DNA from: Rhizobium cauense | GTDB taxonomy: Bacteria; Pseudomonadota; Alphaproteobacteria; Rhizobiales; Rhizobiaceae | NCBI RefSeq assembly: GCF_019511525.1 | Contig: NZ_JAEUAT010000002.1 | Coordinates: 496,001-560,000 of the forward strand | Direction of reading: 5' to 3' | Length of the DNA: 64,000 bases | In this document: piece after piece, positions 53,875 to 63,821 of the stretch | Layout: each line of letters begins with the position of its first letter | How positions within the stretch are numbered: the stretch's first letter is position 1 | Position numbers and translations under genes: made by a program | Notes under the pieces: generated by a model | The model's database searches: none | Told to the model about the DNA's origin: nothing | Seen by the model: the letters and a program-made list of their open reading frames with translations, nothing else

Positions 53875-54888
53875 ATGACCGAATCGAAAGCAATGATCCT
53901 TGGCTGTAGCGGCCTTTCCCTCACTCCCGAAGAAAAGGCGTTTTACAACGCCGAGCGCCCCTGGGGTTTCATTCTTTTCGGGCGCAACATTTCCGAGCCG
54001 AAGCAGATCAGCGAACTCGTTGCGGAAATGCGCGACGCTGTCGGGTGGCACGCACCCGTTCTCATCGACCAGGAAGGCGGGCGCGTCCAGCGCATTCGAC
54101 CGCCAATCTTTCAGCATTATCCCTCGGGACAACAGCTCGGCGACATCTACAGGCAGAACCGGGAGAAGGGACTCCGAGCGGCCTGGCTGATGTCGCGTCT
54201 GCACGCATTCGATCTTTCCAAGCTTGAGATCAACGTGGATTGCCTTCCGGTACTGGATGTGCCGGTTGAGGGTAGCAGCAACGTGATCGGCAACCGTGCC
54301 TATGGCGGCGATCCGGTGACGGTGACGGACATGGGACGAGCTGCTTCTGCGGGCCTGAAGGCTGGTGGCCTTCTGCCCGTAATGAAGCATATGCCGGGCC
54401 ACGGGCGCGGGTTCGCGGACTCCCACCACGAGTTGCCGGTTGTCACGGTTTCACGCGCGGAACTCGAGGCGCACGATTTTCCGCCGTTTATCGCCCTGAA
54501 GGACGAGTTGATGGCCATGACGTGTCATGTCGTGTTTGCGGCCATTGATGCCGAACGTCCTGCTACCACCTCGCGCAAAGTGATCGACGGCATTATCCGC
54601 CAGCATATCGGCTTCAACGGGCTGTTGCTTTCCGACGATACATCGATGAATGCTCTTGCCGGCACGATCGGCGAGCGCGCGGCCAACATCATTGCCGGTG
54701 GATGTGATATTGTGTTGCATTGCAATGGCCACATGGACGAGATGCAGCAGGTCGTTGCAAACGTGCCGCTCTTGCAGGGCCAGTCGCTGCAGCGTACGCA
54801 AGCGGTATTGAGAGGCTTCCCAACGGCCGATGCGGCCGATGAAAGCGCAATCCGCGCGGAATTCGACGAGATGTTTGCGACTGTCTGA
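53875..54888 (+). CDS. nagZ: Beta-N-acetylhexosaminidase NagZ
   Basis: 337 residues from ATG 53875 (MTESKAMILGCSGL). Family 3 glycosidase with IDQEGGRVQR, KHMPGHGRGFADSHHELP (from about residue 171) and the nucleophile loop SDDTSMNAL (about 252-260). It removes N-acetylglucosamine during peptidoglycan recycling. It begins the group that continues with scpA. Confidence 0.95.
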   Translation: MTESKAMILGCSGLSLTPEEKAFYNAERPWGFILFGRNISEPKQISELVAEMRDAVGWHAPVLIDQEGGRVQRIRPPIFQHYPSGQQLGDIYRQNREKGLRAAWLMSRLHAFDLSKLEINVDCLPVLDVPVEGSSNVIGNRAYGGDPVTVTDMGRAASAGLKAGGLLPVMKHMPGHGRGFADSHHELPVVTVSRAELEAHDFPPFIALKDELMAMTCHVVFAAIDAERPATTSRKVIDGIIRQHIGFNGLLLSDDTSMNALAGTIGERAANIIAGGCDIVLHCNGHMDEMQQVVANVPLLQGQSLQRTQAVLRGFPTADAADESAIRAEFDEMFATV

Positions 54889-54909
54889 TCGCGAAAGGAG
54901 CAGGGCAGG

Positions 54910-55770
54910 GTGAGTACGGTCAGAGGCACGGAATGGCCGCAATCGGCGGCAACGCCGATGGATAGGTTGTGGCAGGACAACGGTGCCGAGCGTGCGAGCA
55001 CCGATCCTGCGCTGCTGATCGACGTCGCTGGTTTCGAAGGTCCGCTCGACCTTCTGCTCTATCTTGCCCGCAACCAGAAGGTCGATCTGTCCCGTATCTC
55101 GGTACTCGCTCTGGCAGAGCAATATCTGCAGTTCATCGAGAGTGCGCGGCGGATCCGGATTGAGCTTGCGGCGGACTATCTGGTGATGGCGGCGTGGCTC
55201 GCTTATCTGAAGTCGCGCCTTCTCATCCCGCAGCAGGCCAAGGACGATGGTCCTTCGGGCGAGGAGATGGCGGCAACGCTCGCCTTTCGCCTGAAGCGCC
55301 TCGAGGCGATGCGTGAGGCCGCGAGCGGTCTTATCAACCGGAACCGCTTGGGTCGCGATGTCTTTGCTCGAGGTGCACCCGAACACATCCCCGACAGGCA
55401 TCGCTCGGCCTACGACGCGAGCCTCTACGATCTGCTGACGGCTTATGCGTCGCTTCGGCAACGTCAGGCGGTGACGCAGGTGACAATTGCTCGTCGCAAT
55501 GTCTGGTCCCTGACGGACGCCCGCGAGCTTCTGACGCGCATCATCGGCGAGATCGGCGACTGGACTGCACTTGAATCTTATCTCCTGCGCTACATGGCCT
55601 CGCCCCAAGACAGGGTGACGGCGATCGCCAGTGCGTTCGCGGCTTCCCTCGAGCTCGTCCGCGAGGGCAAGCTCGAAATCCGGCAGGACGGAGCTTTCGA
55701 ACCGCTCTATATGCGGCGTGGTCCGAAGCATGCGACGTTGCAGGTGGTCGAAAGGGAGCGGCCGGCGTGA
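54910..55770 (+). CDS. scpA: Segregation and condensation protein ScpA
   Basis: 286 residues, GTG 54910 with AAGGAG at 54895; an in-frame ATG at 54958 is an alternative start. It contains the kleisin N-terminus FEGPLDLLLYLARNQKVDLSRISVLALAEQYLQFI, the AADYLVMAAWLAYLKSRLLIP helix and the C-terminal winged helix (VTAIASAFAASLELVREGKLEIRQDGAFEPLYM). It joins the SMC dimer to ScpB in chromosome condensation. It overlaps scpB by GTGA. Confidence 0.95.
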   Translation: MSTVRGTEWPQSAATPMDRLWQDNGAERASTDPALLIDVAGFEGPLDLLLYLARNQKVDLSRISVLALAEQYLQFIESARRIRIELAADYLVMAAWLAYLKSRLLIPQQAKDDGPSGEEMAATLAFRLKRLEAMREAASGLINRNRLGRDVFARGAPEHIPDRHRSAYDASLYDLLTAYASLRQRQAVTQVTIARRNVWSLTDARELLTRIIGEIGDWTALESYLLRYMASPQDRVTAIASAFAASLELVREGKLEIRQDGAFEPLYMRRGPKHATLQVVERERPA

Positions 55771-56483
55771 CCGATCTTGAAGACGAGCACATCGATAGCG
55801 TGATGGTGGAAGATTCAGACGACGATATCCGTGCGGAAGCCGAGGCGGAGCGCATCGCCGAAGCGCTGGTATTCGCGTCCTCTCAGCCGGTATCGGAAGG
55901 GTTTATTGCAGACCGCTTGCCTCGCGCGCACAATGTCCGCGAAATCATGCTGCGCCTGAAGGAGCAGTATGCACACCGTGGCGTCAATCTCGTGCAGGTG
56001 GATGACGCATGGGCCTTCCGCACGGCGGCCGATCTTTCCTTCGTCATTCGCCGTGATGAGAACGAGACGAAAAAGCTCTCGCGAGCGGCGCTGGAAGTGT
56101 TGGCGATCATTGCGTATCACCAGCCGGTGACGCGCGCCGAGATTGAGGACATCAGAGGCGTACAAACATCGCGCGGAACGCTTGATGTTCTGATGGAGGC
56201 AGGGTGGGTCCGTTTTCGGGGCCGCCGGCGAACGCCGGGCCGACCGGTCACTCTCGGCACCACCCGTGATTTTCTGGACCATTTTGGCCTGGAAGAATTG
56301 CGCGATCTGCCGGGGCTTGAGGAGTTGAAGGGCGCGGGACTGCTGTCCGGTCGCATACCGGCCAATTTCAATATACCATCGCCTCTCATGAACGACGAGT
56401 TGACCGAGGACGAAGATCCCATAACGCAGCTCGATCTCGAGGAACTCGGCCTGCTAGCGCCGGGCGGCGCGTCCGAAGACTAG
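55767..56483 (+). CDS. scpB: Segregation and condensation protein ScpB
   Basis: 238 residues, GTG 55767 overlapping the scpA stop. Two winged-helix units are visible (AEALVFASSQPVSEGFIADRLP and LEVLAIIAYHQPVTRAEIEDIRGVQTSRGTLDVLMEAGWVRFRGRRRTPGRPVTLGTT). It binds ScpA in the SMC complex. The acidic C-terminus is common in rhizobia. Confidence 0.95.
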   Translation: MTDLEDEHIDSVMVEDSDDDIRAEAEAERIAEALVFASSQPVSEGFIADRLPRAHNVREIMLRLKEQYAHRGVNLVQVDDAWAFRTAADLSFVIRRDENETKKLSRAALEVLAIIAYHQPVTRAEIEDIRGVQTSRGTLDVLMEAGWVRFRGRRRTPGRPVTLGTTRDFLDHFGLEELRDLPGLEELKGAGLLSGRIPANFNIPSPLMNDELTEDEDPITQLDLEELGLLAPGGASED

Positions 56484-56668
56484 TCGGATTTGCGATGGTT
56501 CCGCCACGCATGGCGAAAACAATGTCGATCACGGTTTTTCGAATGTGTAATCTCTTGTCACAGAGGCCGATACCGTGACATTAAGCGACAATCCAAGGGG
56601 AACTTTGATGTTGGAATTGGTGTAAGAAGCTCTTACATCTGGAAACATCGTAACAGGGAGTTAGCGTA

Positions 56669-56866
56669 ATGGGTTCTTTTAGCATGTGGCACTGGCTGAT
56701 CGTTCTGGTCATCGTGCTGTTGTTGTTTGGTCGCGGCAAGATTCCGGAACTGATGGGTGATGTTGCCAAGGGCATCAAGAGCTTCAAGAAGGGCATGAAC
56801 GACGAAGACGCGCCCGAGTCCACGACTGCCAAGACCGTCGATCACAAGGCCGACGAAACGAAGTAA
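56669..56866 (+). CDS. tatA: Twin-arginine translocase subunit TatA
   Basis: 65 residues. The membrane helix ([37 protein letters not shown]) has the FG hinge and following amphipathic helix of TatA. It forms the pore of the Tat export system. GGGAG precedes the ATG. The gap of 185 bases before it holds the likely tat promoter. Confidence 0.97.
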   Translation: MGSFSMWHWLIVLVIVLLLFGRGKIPELMGDVAKGIKSFKKGMNDEDAPESTTAKTVDHKADETK

Positions 56867-56915
56867 TCACCTCCGGGCAAACGTAGCCCCCACGTTTCCC
56901 GCTCAGGAGCCTTGA

Positions 56916-57554
56916 ATGTTCGATATTGGCTGGACCGAGCTGCTTGTCATCGCGGTCGTACTGATTGTGGTGGTTGGTCCCAAGGACTTGCCGCCGATGC
57001 TGCGTGCGTTCGGCAAGATGACTCAGCGCGCGCGCAAGGTCGCGGGCGATTTTCGCGCTCAGTTTGACGAGGCGCTGCGTGAAGCCGATCTGGACGAGGT
57101 GCGTCAGACGTTGACCGATGCCCAGAAGCTGAACCCCGTCAACAGTCTGCGCGACGCCATGAACCCGCTTCGGCAGATGGGCAACGAAATCAAGGCAGAT
57201 CTGCAGAAAGCGACGACGGTCGAGAACAAGACCGAAGTTCCGCCGACCGCGATGGCTACTCCGGAGCCGTCAATGAGCCTGCCTGAAACGCCTCCAGTCA
57301 TGTCGCCTCCCACGCCTCAAGCTGCGGTGGCGGCTGAAATGCCGGGAGTTGCCGTTGCGGAAAAGCCAAAGGCTGCGCGCAAGCCTCGCGCCAAGGCGGC
57401 GGACAAGGCTGATGCCGCAGCGGCCATCGCCGTTGTTCCGGTCGGGAAGCCGAGGCGGGCGCCTGCAAAGGCCGCAGCAACCAAGAAGGCTCCGGCCGTC
57501 GCCACAGCCGTTCCGAAGAAGACGGCAACGAAGAAAAAGAAGGACGATGCATGA
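56916..57554 (+). CDS. tatB: Twin-arginine translocase subunit TatB
   Basis: 212 residues. It begins MFDIGWTELLVIAVVLIVVVGPKDLPPMLRAFGKM, the TatB helix with the conserved Glu8, then an amphipathic helix. The C-terminal half is a long alanine, lysine and proline-rich tail, typical of alphaproteobacterial TatB. It overlaps tatC by ATGA. Confidence 0.95.
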   Translation: MFDIGWTELLVIAVVLIVVVGPKDLPPMLRAFGKMTQRARKVAGDFRAQFDEALREADLDEVRQTLTDAQKLNPVNSLRDAMNPLRQMGNEIKADLQKATTVENKTEVPPTAMATPEPSMSLPETPPVMSPPTPQAAVAAEMPGVAVAEKPKAARKPRAKAADKADAAAAIAVVPVGKPRRAPAKAAATKKAPAVATAVPKKTATKKKKDDA

Positions 57555-58378
57555 GCGGTGAGATCGAAGACAAGCCGCAGCCGTTGATCGAACATCTGAT
57601 GGAGCTGCGCACCCGGCTGATCTGGTCGATCGGCGCGTTTTTCGTCGCCTTCATCGTCTGCTTTGCGCTCGCCAAGCATCTCTTCAACGTGCTTGTCTAT
57701 CCATACAAGTGGGCGGTCACATGGGCAAACCTCGACGTGTCGAAGGCTCAGCTCATCTACACGGCGCCGCAGGAATTCTTCTTCACGCAGGTCAAGGTCG
57801 CGATGTTCGGCGGCCTGGTGATTGCCTTCCCGATCATTGCGGCGCAGGTCTACAAGTTTGTCGCGCCCGGGCTCTACAAGAACGAGCGCGCGGCTTTCCT
57901 GCCGTTTCTGATCGCATCTCCGATCCTGTTCTTGCTCGGAGCTTCGCTCGTCTATTTCTTCTTCACGCCGATGGTCATGTGGTTCTTCCTGACCATGCAG
58001 CAGGCGCCGGGAGAAGGCGATGTCGCGATCTCGCTTCTTCCGAAGGTCTCCGAATATCTCAGCCTCATCATGACGCTGGTCTTCTCGTTCGGCTTGGTCT
58101 TCCAGCTTCCTGTCATCACAACGCTGCTGGCCCGCGTTGGGCTGCTGACCTCGGATTGGCTCAAGGAAAAGCGCAAGTTCGCGATCGTGCTTGCGTTCGT
58201 CGTTGCCGCAGTGCTGACGCCGCCCGATCCAATGTCCCAGATCGGTCTTGCACTGCCGACCATCCTTCTCTACGAGATCTCCATCTACGCAGCGCGACTC
58301 GTGGAGCGTCAGCGTGCCCGTGAGGCGGTCGAAGAGGCTGAAGAAACCACGGACGTTGCCAAGACGGACAACGTCTAA
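57551..58378 (+). CDS. tatC: Twin-arginine translocase subunit TatC
   Basis: 275 residues, six membrane helices. TatC signatures: PLIEHLMELRTRLIWSI near the start, the cytoplasmic AAQVYKFVAPGLYKNERAAFLPF segment, and LTPPDPMSQIGLALPTILLYEISIYAARL late. It recognises the RR signal peptide. The gap to serS contains a few small inverted repeats but no clear terminator. Confidence 0.97.
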   Translation: MSGEIEDKPQPLIEHLMELRTRLIWSIGAFFVAFIVCFALAKHLFNVLVYPYKWAVTWANLDVSKAQLIYTAPQEFFFTQVKVAMFGGLVIAFPIIAAQVYKFVAPGLYKNERAAFLPFLIASPILFLLGASLVYFFFTPMVMWFFLTMQQAPGEGDVAISLLPKVSEYLSLIMTLVFSFGLVFQLPVITTLLARVGLLTSDWLKEKRKFAIVLAFVVAAVLTPPDPMSQIGLALPTILLYEISIYAARLVERQRAREAVEEAEETTDVAKTDNV

Positions 58379-58472
58379 GCGACTTCTCTCAACGAACGCT
58401 TTCCGAATATCCGGTCGAGGCCTAGCCGGGCTTTGACCGGACTATCCCTTTTTACAACGACCTGGAACGACG

Positions 58473-59756
58473 ATGCTCGATATCAAATGGATCCGTGAGA
58501 ATCCCGAAGCGCTCGACGCGGCACTTGCCAAGCGCGGTGCCGAGCCTTTGTCCGAGAACCTGATTGCGATCGATGAAAAGCGCCGGTCTGCCATCCAGAA
58601 GGTCCAGGACATGTTGTCCCGCCGCAATAGCGCCTCCAAGGAGATCGGCGCGGCGATGGCGCAGAAGAACAGCGAGCTTGCCGAAAAGCTCAAGGCGGAG
58701 GTGGCCGACCTGAAGGTGTTGCTTCCGAGCGCTGAAGAGGACGAGCGGCAGGCGACGGAGGAACTGAACGACGCGTTGTCGCGCATTCCGAACGTCCCGC
58801 ACGACGACGTGCCGGTCGGCAAGGACGAGCATGACAATACCGTGGCCCGCATCGTCGGTGAAAAGCCCCGTTGGAACCACACGCCGAAAGAGCACTTCGA
58901 AATCGGCGAGGCACTCGGCTACATGGACTTCGAGCGCGCTGCAAAGCTCTCAGGCTCGCGCTTTACCGTACTGACCGGTCCGTTGGCTCGGCTTGAGCGC
59001 GCGCTTGGCCAGTTCATGATCGACCTGCATACGAACGAGCACGGCTACACCGAGGTCAGCTCGCCTCTGATGGTTCGTGACGACGCCATGTTTGGTACTG
59101 GCCAGTTGCCGAAGTTTGCGGAGGATCTCTTCAAGACGACGGATGGACGCTGGTTGATCCCGACCGCCGAGGTGACGCTCACCAACCTTGTCTCTGGCGA
59201 GATTCTCGAGCAGGAGAAGCTTCCTCTCCGCTTCACGGCCCTGACGCCGTCGTTCCGCTCGGAAGCGGGCTCTGCGGGCCGCGATACGCGGGGCATGCTT
59301 CGCCAGCACCAGTTCTGGAAGTGCGAGCTGGTCTCGATCACGGATGCCGAGAGCTCGCTTGCCGAGCACGAGCGCATGACGGCTTGCGCGGAAGAGGTGC
59401 TGAAGCGCCTCGGCCTGCACTTCCGCACGATGACGCTTTGCACCGGCGACATGGGCTTCGGCGCGCGCAAGACCTACGATCTCGAGGTTTGGCTGCCGGG
59501 CCAGAACACCTACCGCGAGATCTCGTCCTGCTCGGTCTGCGGCGATTTCCAGGCGCGGCGCATGAACGCCCGCTATCGCGGCAAGGAGGACAAGGCAACC
59601 AAATTCGTTCACACGCTGAACGGCTCGGGTACCGCCGTCGGTCGCTGCCTGATCGCGGTCCTCGAGAACTATCTGAACGAGGACGGCTCGGTGACTGTTC
59701 CTGACGCTCTGCTGCCATATATGGGCGGCTTGACGAAGATCGAACGGGCGGCTTGA
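58473..59756 (+). CDS. serS: Seryl-tRNA synthetase
   Basis: 427 residues. The N-terminal coiled-coil arm ([37 protein letters not shown]) is followed by the class II core with [10 protein letters not shown] (motif 1/2 area), [25 protein letters not shown] (motif 2) and [17 protein letters not shown] (motif 3). It charges tRNA-Ser. It ends four bases before surE. Confidence 0.97.
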   Translation: MLDIKWIRENPEALDAALAKRGAEPLSENLIAIDEKRRSAIQKVQDMLSRRNSASKEIGAAMAQKNSELAEKLKAEVADLKVLLPSAEEDERQATEELNDALSRIPNVPHDDVPVGKDEHDNTVARIVGEKPRWNHTPKEHFEIGEALGYMDFERAAKLSGSRFTVLTGPLARLERALGQFMIDLHTNEHGYTEVSSPLMVRDDAMFGTGQLPKFAEDLFKTTDGRWLIPTAEVTLTNLVSGEILEQEKLPLRFTALTPSFRSEAGSAGRDTRGMLRQHQFWKCELVSITDAESSLAEHERMTACAEEVLKRLGLHFRTMTLCTGDMGFGARKTYDLEVWLPGQNTYREISSCSVCGDFQARRMNARYRGKEDKATKFVHTLNGSGTAVGRCLIAVLENYLNEDGSVTVPDALLPYMGGLTKIERAA

Positions 59757-59760
59757 GCCA

Positions 59761-60528
59761 ATGCGCATTCTGCTCACCAACGACGACGGCATTCATGCAG
59801 AAGGCCTGGCTGCGCTGGAGCGGATTGCGCGCACGCTCTCCGACGATGTCTGGATTGTCGCGCCGGAGACGGATCAGAGCGGCTTGGCGCATTCGCTGAG
59901 CCTTTCCGAGCCGCTGCGGCTGCGGAAGGTGTCCGAAAAGCATTTCGCGCTGCGCGGGACTCCAACCGACTGCGTCATCATGGGCATCAAGCAGGTGATG
60001 GACGTCAAGCCGGATCTGGTGCTTTCGGGCGTCAACTCAGGCTCCAACGTGGCCGACGATGTCACCTATTCCGGCACGATCGCGGGCGCCATCGAAGGGA
60101 CGATGCAAGGCGTTCGCTCGTTCGCTCTGAGCCAGGCCTATTTGCATCAGGACGGCGCAAGGACAGTGCCTTGGGAGGTCTGCGAGGCCCATGCACCCGC
60201 GCTTCTCGACAAGTTGATACCGCTCGAACTGCCTGAGGGCACGTTCCTGAATCTCAACTTTCCGAATTGCCGGCCGGAAGAGGTCGAGGGGGTGGAAGTC
60301 ACGGCGCAAGGCAAGCTTGCCTTCAACCTGCAGGTCGATGCCAGGTCCGACGGACGCGGCTTTCCCTACTATTGGCTGAGGTTCGGCGAGCGTGCCGGCG
60401 CCTTCCTCGAGGGGACAGATATCCACGCTCTCAAGCATCGCAAGATTTCGGTAACGCCTTTGAAACTGGATCTGACTGATTATTCCGTACGGGACCGCGT
60501 GGCGCGGGCGCTTTCAGGTACGGAGTAG
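59761..60528 (+). CDS. surE: 5'/3'-nucleotidase SurE
   Basis: 255 residues. Metal site: [16 protein letters not shown] (Asp8, Asp9), the serine of VAPETDQSG and the [22 protein letters not shown] loop with Asn. It dephosphorylates nucleoside monophosphates. The pair surE-pcm downstream is a well-known gene order. Confidence 0.95.
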   Translation: MRILLTNDDGIHAEGLAALERIARTLSDDVWIVAPETDQSGLAHSLSLSEPLRLRKVSEKHFALRGTPTDCVIMGIKQVMDVKPDLVLSGVNSGSNVADDVTYSGTIAGAIEGTMQGVRSFALSQAYLHQDGARTVPWEVCEAHAPALLDKLIPLELPEGTFLNLNFPNCRPEEVEGVEVTAQGKLAFNLQVDARSDGRGFPYYWLRFGERAGAFLEGTDIHALKHRKISVTPLKLDLTDYSVRDRVARALSGTE

Positions 60529-60534
60529 AGTGTT

Positions 60535-61188
60535 TTGACGACACGGCTGGTCGAGAAGGAAGGGTTTGCGGCGCTCGTCTTGAGGCTGCGAGCCGAAGGC
60601 GTGTCTGATCTGGATCTGCTGACTGCGGTCGAGCAGACCCCGCGCTCTCTATTCGTGCCGGCGCAGTTTGCCGAGCAAGCCTATTCGAGCCGGACGATAC
60701 CGATCGAATGCGGATCGTTTGTCGAGGGCGTCGATCTTGCAGTCAGGGTCCTTCACCATCTGAAGATCAAACCGGGTCAGCGGGTGCTTGAAGTTGGTAC
60801 GGGTAGCGGCTTCATGTCAGCCGTGATGGCCCGTATGGCTGAGCGCGTGTTGACGATCGACCGCTACAAGACACTCACCACCAACGCGCAGCGTCGCATC
60901 GAATCCCTCGGCCTCCGGAACGTGATTATCCGCCAGGCCGATGGCAGCGCCGGCCTGCAGGGTGAGGGAACCTTCGACCGCATTCTCGTCACCGCCGCCT
61001 TCAATTCGATGCCACGGTTCTACACCGATCAGCTCGTCTCCGGCGGCTCGATGATCGCGCCTCTGATGGTCTCGGAGAATGAGTGTCGGCTTGTGCGGCT
61101 GACGAAAACGGGTAGTCGCTTCGAGCGCGAGGAGTTGTTCGATACGCCTTACCTGCCGATCGTGCCGCGCGTTGCGTCGCAACTTTAA
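60535..61188 (+). CDS. pcm: Protein-L-isoaspartate O-methyltransferase
   Basis: 217 residues, TTG 60535 following AGAGTG. It carries IPIECGSFVEGVDLAVRVLHHL, the SAM motif VLEVGTGSGFMSAVMARMA and FDRILVTAAF. It repairs isoaspartyl proteins with SAM. The gene lies six bases after surE, as in enterobacteria. A sister protein is at 38371. Confidence 0.9.
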   Translation: MTTRLVEKEGFAALVLRLRAEGVSDLDLLTAVEQTPRSLFVPAQFAEQAYSSRTIPIECGSFVEGVDLAVRVLHHLKIKPGQRVLEVGTGSGFMSAVMARMAERVLTIDRYKTLTTNAQRRIESLGLRNVIIRQADGSAGLQGEGTFDRILVTAAFNSMPRFYTDQLVSGGSMIAPLMVSENECRLVRLTKTGSRFEREELFDTPYLPIVPRVASQL

Positions 61189-61255
61189 GGCGATCCGCCA
61201 TCACCGGTTGCTATGGTTAGCAATCTCTCAAAAAAATCTCTCGAATTTCGGTACC

Positions 61256-61270
61256 TTAACCGGGTGGTAA
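61256..61270 (+). promoter_or_regulatory. CtrA-like half-conserved box upstream of the LysM-LytM gene
   Basis: TTAA (61256-61259), seven bases, then GTAA (61267-61270): one mismatch from the TTAA-N7-TTAA CtrA site. It lies 55 bases before the ATG of a division-type cell-wall gene. AT-rich surroundings make chance matches possible. Confidence 0.3.
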
Positions 61271-61325
61271 TACTAACGCGCTTTAATAAACCCACGAATG
61301 GTTGCGTTAATCAGTGGGTCGAGTC

Positions 61326-62894
61326 ATGCGTTTCAGTCTTTCGACAAGGGTGGGCAAGTCTGCCGGTAATGTCCTGATAGCGGCTTTGCTGGCCAGCGCC
61401 GCAACAGGCTGCAGTTCAGATGTAACACGTTTTGGTGGTCTTTTCTCGTCCGCCGGTCAGGACCAGATGACGACCAACTCTATTCCGCGCAGGAGCATGA
61501 GTGGTCTGCAGGCAGATCCGGTCCCGCAAGGGGATGTGGCGCAGGGTGGGTACGCGGCAAGCAACCAGGCCATCAATCAACCGTATCCAGTCCAGCCCGC
61601 TTATGGTGCTTCCAGCGCCCGCATGGCTTCGGCACCGGTCTCCGTTCAGCGCTCCGAACTCGCCGCCCCCTCTGCAACGGCGCCGATAGCGCCGTCTAGT
61701 GAGAAGCAGGTCGCGCTTGCTCAGCCATTCCCTGCAGCTTCAGCACCGAAGAAGCCCGAACACATTCTCGTTCCGCCCAAGACGGCAACTGACTCGATCG
61801 TGACAGGCACGACTCCGAAGGTCTCCGGCTGGTCGGGAACCAATGCGCCGTCGGTAACCCTCCGTCCGGGCGAGAGCGTTTCGACGCTCGCCAAGCGTTA
61901 CGGTGTCCCGGAAAAGGAAATCCTTCGCGTCAACGGCTTCAAGACGGCAGCCGCCGCCAAGCCTGGCCAGATCATCCTGATTCCGACCCTCAACGGTGGC
62001 AATGCCGCCAAAGCATCGGCTCAGGCGACCGATCTGTCCAAGGGCGGGCAGCTGCCCCAGCCGAACAAGCAGCAGGAGCAGAATGTAGCCGTCGTTCCGG
62101 GTGCAAATTCGGCCCGAGACAAGTCGGTTGCGAATGCCGATCCGGCAGGCAAGGTGCCGGCTGGTGCGGGCAAGGGACCGAAGGGTTCTGGCGGCACATA
62201 CGTTGTCAAGCCGGGTGACTCGCTCGCCAAGATCGCCAAGGCGACCGGCACCAGCATCGACGACTTGAAGGCCGCGAACAACCTTTCCGCAGGCTCGATC
62301 CGTATCGGCCAGGAGCTCAATCTTCCGGGCGTTTCGCAGGATGGAATGAAAACGGCCTCAATTCCGGCGAAGGCGGAACCGAAAGCTGTCGCCCAGCCTG
62401 CTGCCGCAACGACGACCGCTGCCGCGCAGCCAGCGTCTTACAAGGCGCCGGTCGCGACCGAGACTGTGGATGAGGCCGCCAAGAAGGAAGTCGCATCGGC
62501 AGCGCCTGAGGCTACAGGTATCGATAAGTACCGCTGGCCGGTTCGTGGTGCCGTCATCGCCGCCTATGGCGCCAACGTCAACGGAAGTCGCAACGACGGC
62601 ATCGACATTTCCGTCCCGCAGGGTACTCCGATCAAGGCCGCGGAAAACGGCGTCGTTATCTATGCTGGAAATGGTCTGAAGGAACTCGGCAACACGGTTC
62701 TCGTCCGCCACGACGACGGTACCGTCACCGTCTACGGCAATGCCGATACCTTGAGCGTAACCCGCGGCCAGAAGATCCAGCGCGGTCAGACCGTTGCCGT
62801 GTCCGGCATGAGCGGCAACGTCAAGCAGCCGCAGGTCCACTTCGAAGTCCGCAAGGATGCGACCCCGGTTAACCCGATTACATTCCTCGAATAG
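61326..62894 (+). CDS. NlpD/DipM-like LysM-LytM lipoprotein
   Basis: 522 residues from ATG 61326. A lipoprotein signal (ALLASAATGC) puts it in the outer membrane or periplasm. Two LysM domains (TLRPGESVSTLAKRYGVPEKEILRVNG and YVVKPGDSLAKIAKATGTSIDDLKAANN) bind peptidoglycan. The C-terminal M23-type LytM domain begins YRWPVRGAVIAAYG. Its metal ligands are lost: RNDGIDI lacks the first His, YGN replaces YxH, and QVHFEV lacks the first His of HxH. It is therefore probably a non-enzymatic amidase activator in septum splitting, like NlpD. Confidence 0.88.
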   Translation: MRFSLSTRVGKSAGNVLIAALLASAATGCSSDVTRFGGLFSSAGQDQMTTNSIPRRSMSGLQADPVPQGDVAQGGYAASNQAINQPYPVQPAYGASSARMASAPVSVQRSELAAPSATAPIAPSSEKQVALAQPFPAASAPKKPEHILVPPKTATDSIVTGTTPKVSGWSGTNAPSVTLRPGESVSTLAKRYGVPEKEILRVNGFKTAAAAKPGQIILIPTLNGGNAAKASAQATDLSKGGQLPQPNKQQEQNVAVVPGANSARDKSVANADPAGKVPAGAGKGPKGSGGTYVVKPGDSLAKIAKATGTSIDDLKAANNLSAGSIRIGQELNLPGVSQDGMKTASIPAKAEPKAVAQPAAATTTAAAQPASYKAPVATETVDEAAKKEVASAAPEATGIDKYRWPVRGAVIAAYGANVNGSRNDGIDISVPQGTPIKAAENGVVIYAGNGLKELGNTVLVRHDDGTVTVYGNADTLSVTRGQKIQRGQTVAVSGMSGNVKQPQVHFEVRKDATPVNPITFLE

Positions 62895-62916
62895 GTATTG
62901 CGTCCGAGGATTGCTC

Positions 62917-62944
62917 AAAAGCCCGGCCGAAAAGCCGGGCTTTT
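62917..62944. terminator. Bidirectional terminator
   Basis: AAAAGCCCGGC and GCCGGGCTTTT pair perfectly around CGAAAA. It serves both the LysM-LytM gene and the convergent ATPase gene. Confidence 0.9.
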
Positions 62945-62948
62945 GTCA

Positions 62949-63821
62949 TTAGGCGCGATCGAGCGCGATCCGCATTCTGCCGGCGAGATCCTGGATGTAC
63001 TGCCAGGCAACGCGGCCAGAGCGCGCGCCGCGTGTCGTAGCCCATTCCAGCGCTTCCGAATGCATCTTCTGGCGATCGATGGGCAGCTTGAAGTGGTCCG
63101 CATAGCCGTCGATCATCGCCAGATAGTCATCCTGACTGCACTTATGGAAACCGAGCCAAAGACCAAACCGATCCGACAGCGAAACCTTTTCCTCCACCGC
63201 CTCGGAAGGGTTGATCGCGGTTGATTGCTCGTTCTCCATCATGTGACGGGGAAGGAGGTGGCGTCGGTTCGAGGTGGCATAAAAGAGGACGTTATCCGGT
63301 CGGCCCTCGACGCCGCCATCAAGCGCTGCCTTCAGCGATTTGTAAGCTGTGTCGTCGTGATCAAAGGAAAGGTCATCGCAGAAGACGATGACGCGATGCG
63401 GCGTATCCTTCAGCAGATCAAGGAGTGTTGGAAGGCTCGCAATGTCTTCGCGATGCACTTCGACTAGTTTCAACGATACGGCGCTCTCACGCCTGACATC
63501 CTCATGGACAGCCTTCACCAGCGAGGACTTGCCCATGCCCCGCGCGCCCCAGAGGAGAACGTTGTTCGCTGGAAAGCCTTCGGCGAAGCGCACCGTGTTT
63601 TCGTGCAGGATATCGCGCACATGGTCTACACCACGGATCAGCTTCAGGGCGACCCGGTTCGGTCGTGCAACGGGCTGGAGGTGCTGGCGGGCAGGGGACC
63701 AGACGAAGCAGTCAGCCGCGTCCCAATCGTTGATTGCTGGTGCCGGTCCGGCGAGCCGGTCGATCGCGTCCGTCAGCCGGCGCAGCTCCGTCAGAATGGC
63801 GTTGTTGAAGTCTTCGGCCAT
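62949..63821 (-). CDS. DUF815-family AAA+ ATPase
   Basis: 290 residues from ATG 63821 (MAEDFNNAILTELRRL). Walker A is GARGMGKSSLVKAV; Walker B is VIVFCDDLSFDHDD; the sensor-type segment is NVLFYATSNRRHLLPRHM. Family function is not defined. Convergent with the LysM-LytM gene. The sequence right of 63822 to the end shows no gene. Confidence 0.92.
   Translation of the reverse strand: MAEDFNNAILTELRRLTDAIDRLAGPAPAINDWDAADCFVWSPARQHLQPVARPNRVALKLIRGVDHVRDILHENTVRFAEGFPANNVLLWGARGMGKSSLVKAVHEDVRRESAVSLKLVEVHREDIASLPTLLDLLKDTPHRVIVFCDDLSFDHDDTAYKSLKAALDGGVEGRPDNVLFYATSNRRHLLPRHMMENEQSTAINPSEAVEEKVSLSDRFGLWLGFHKCSQDDYLAMIDGYADHFKLPIDRQKMHSEALEWATTRGARSGRVAWQYIQDLAGRMRIALDRA

Noticed and set aside
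54451..55731. 426-codon frame on the minus strand
   Set aside because: Antisense to nagZ and scpA, both clearly real.
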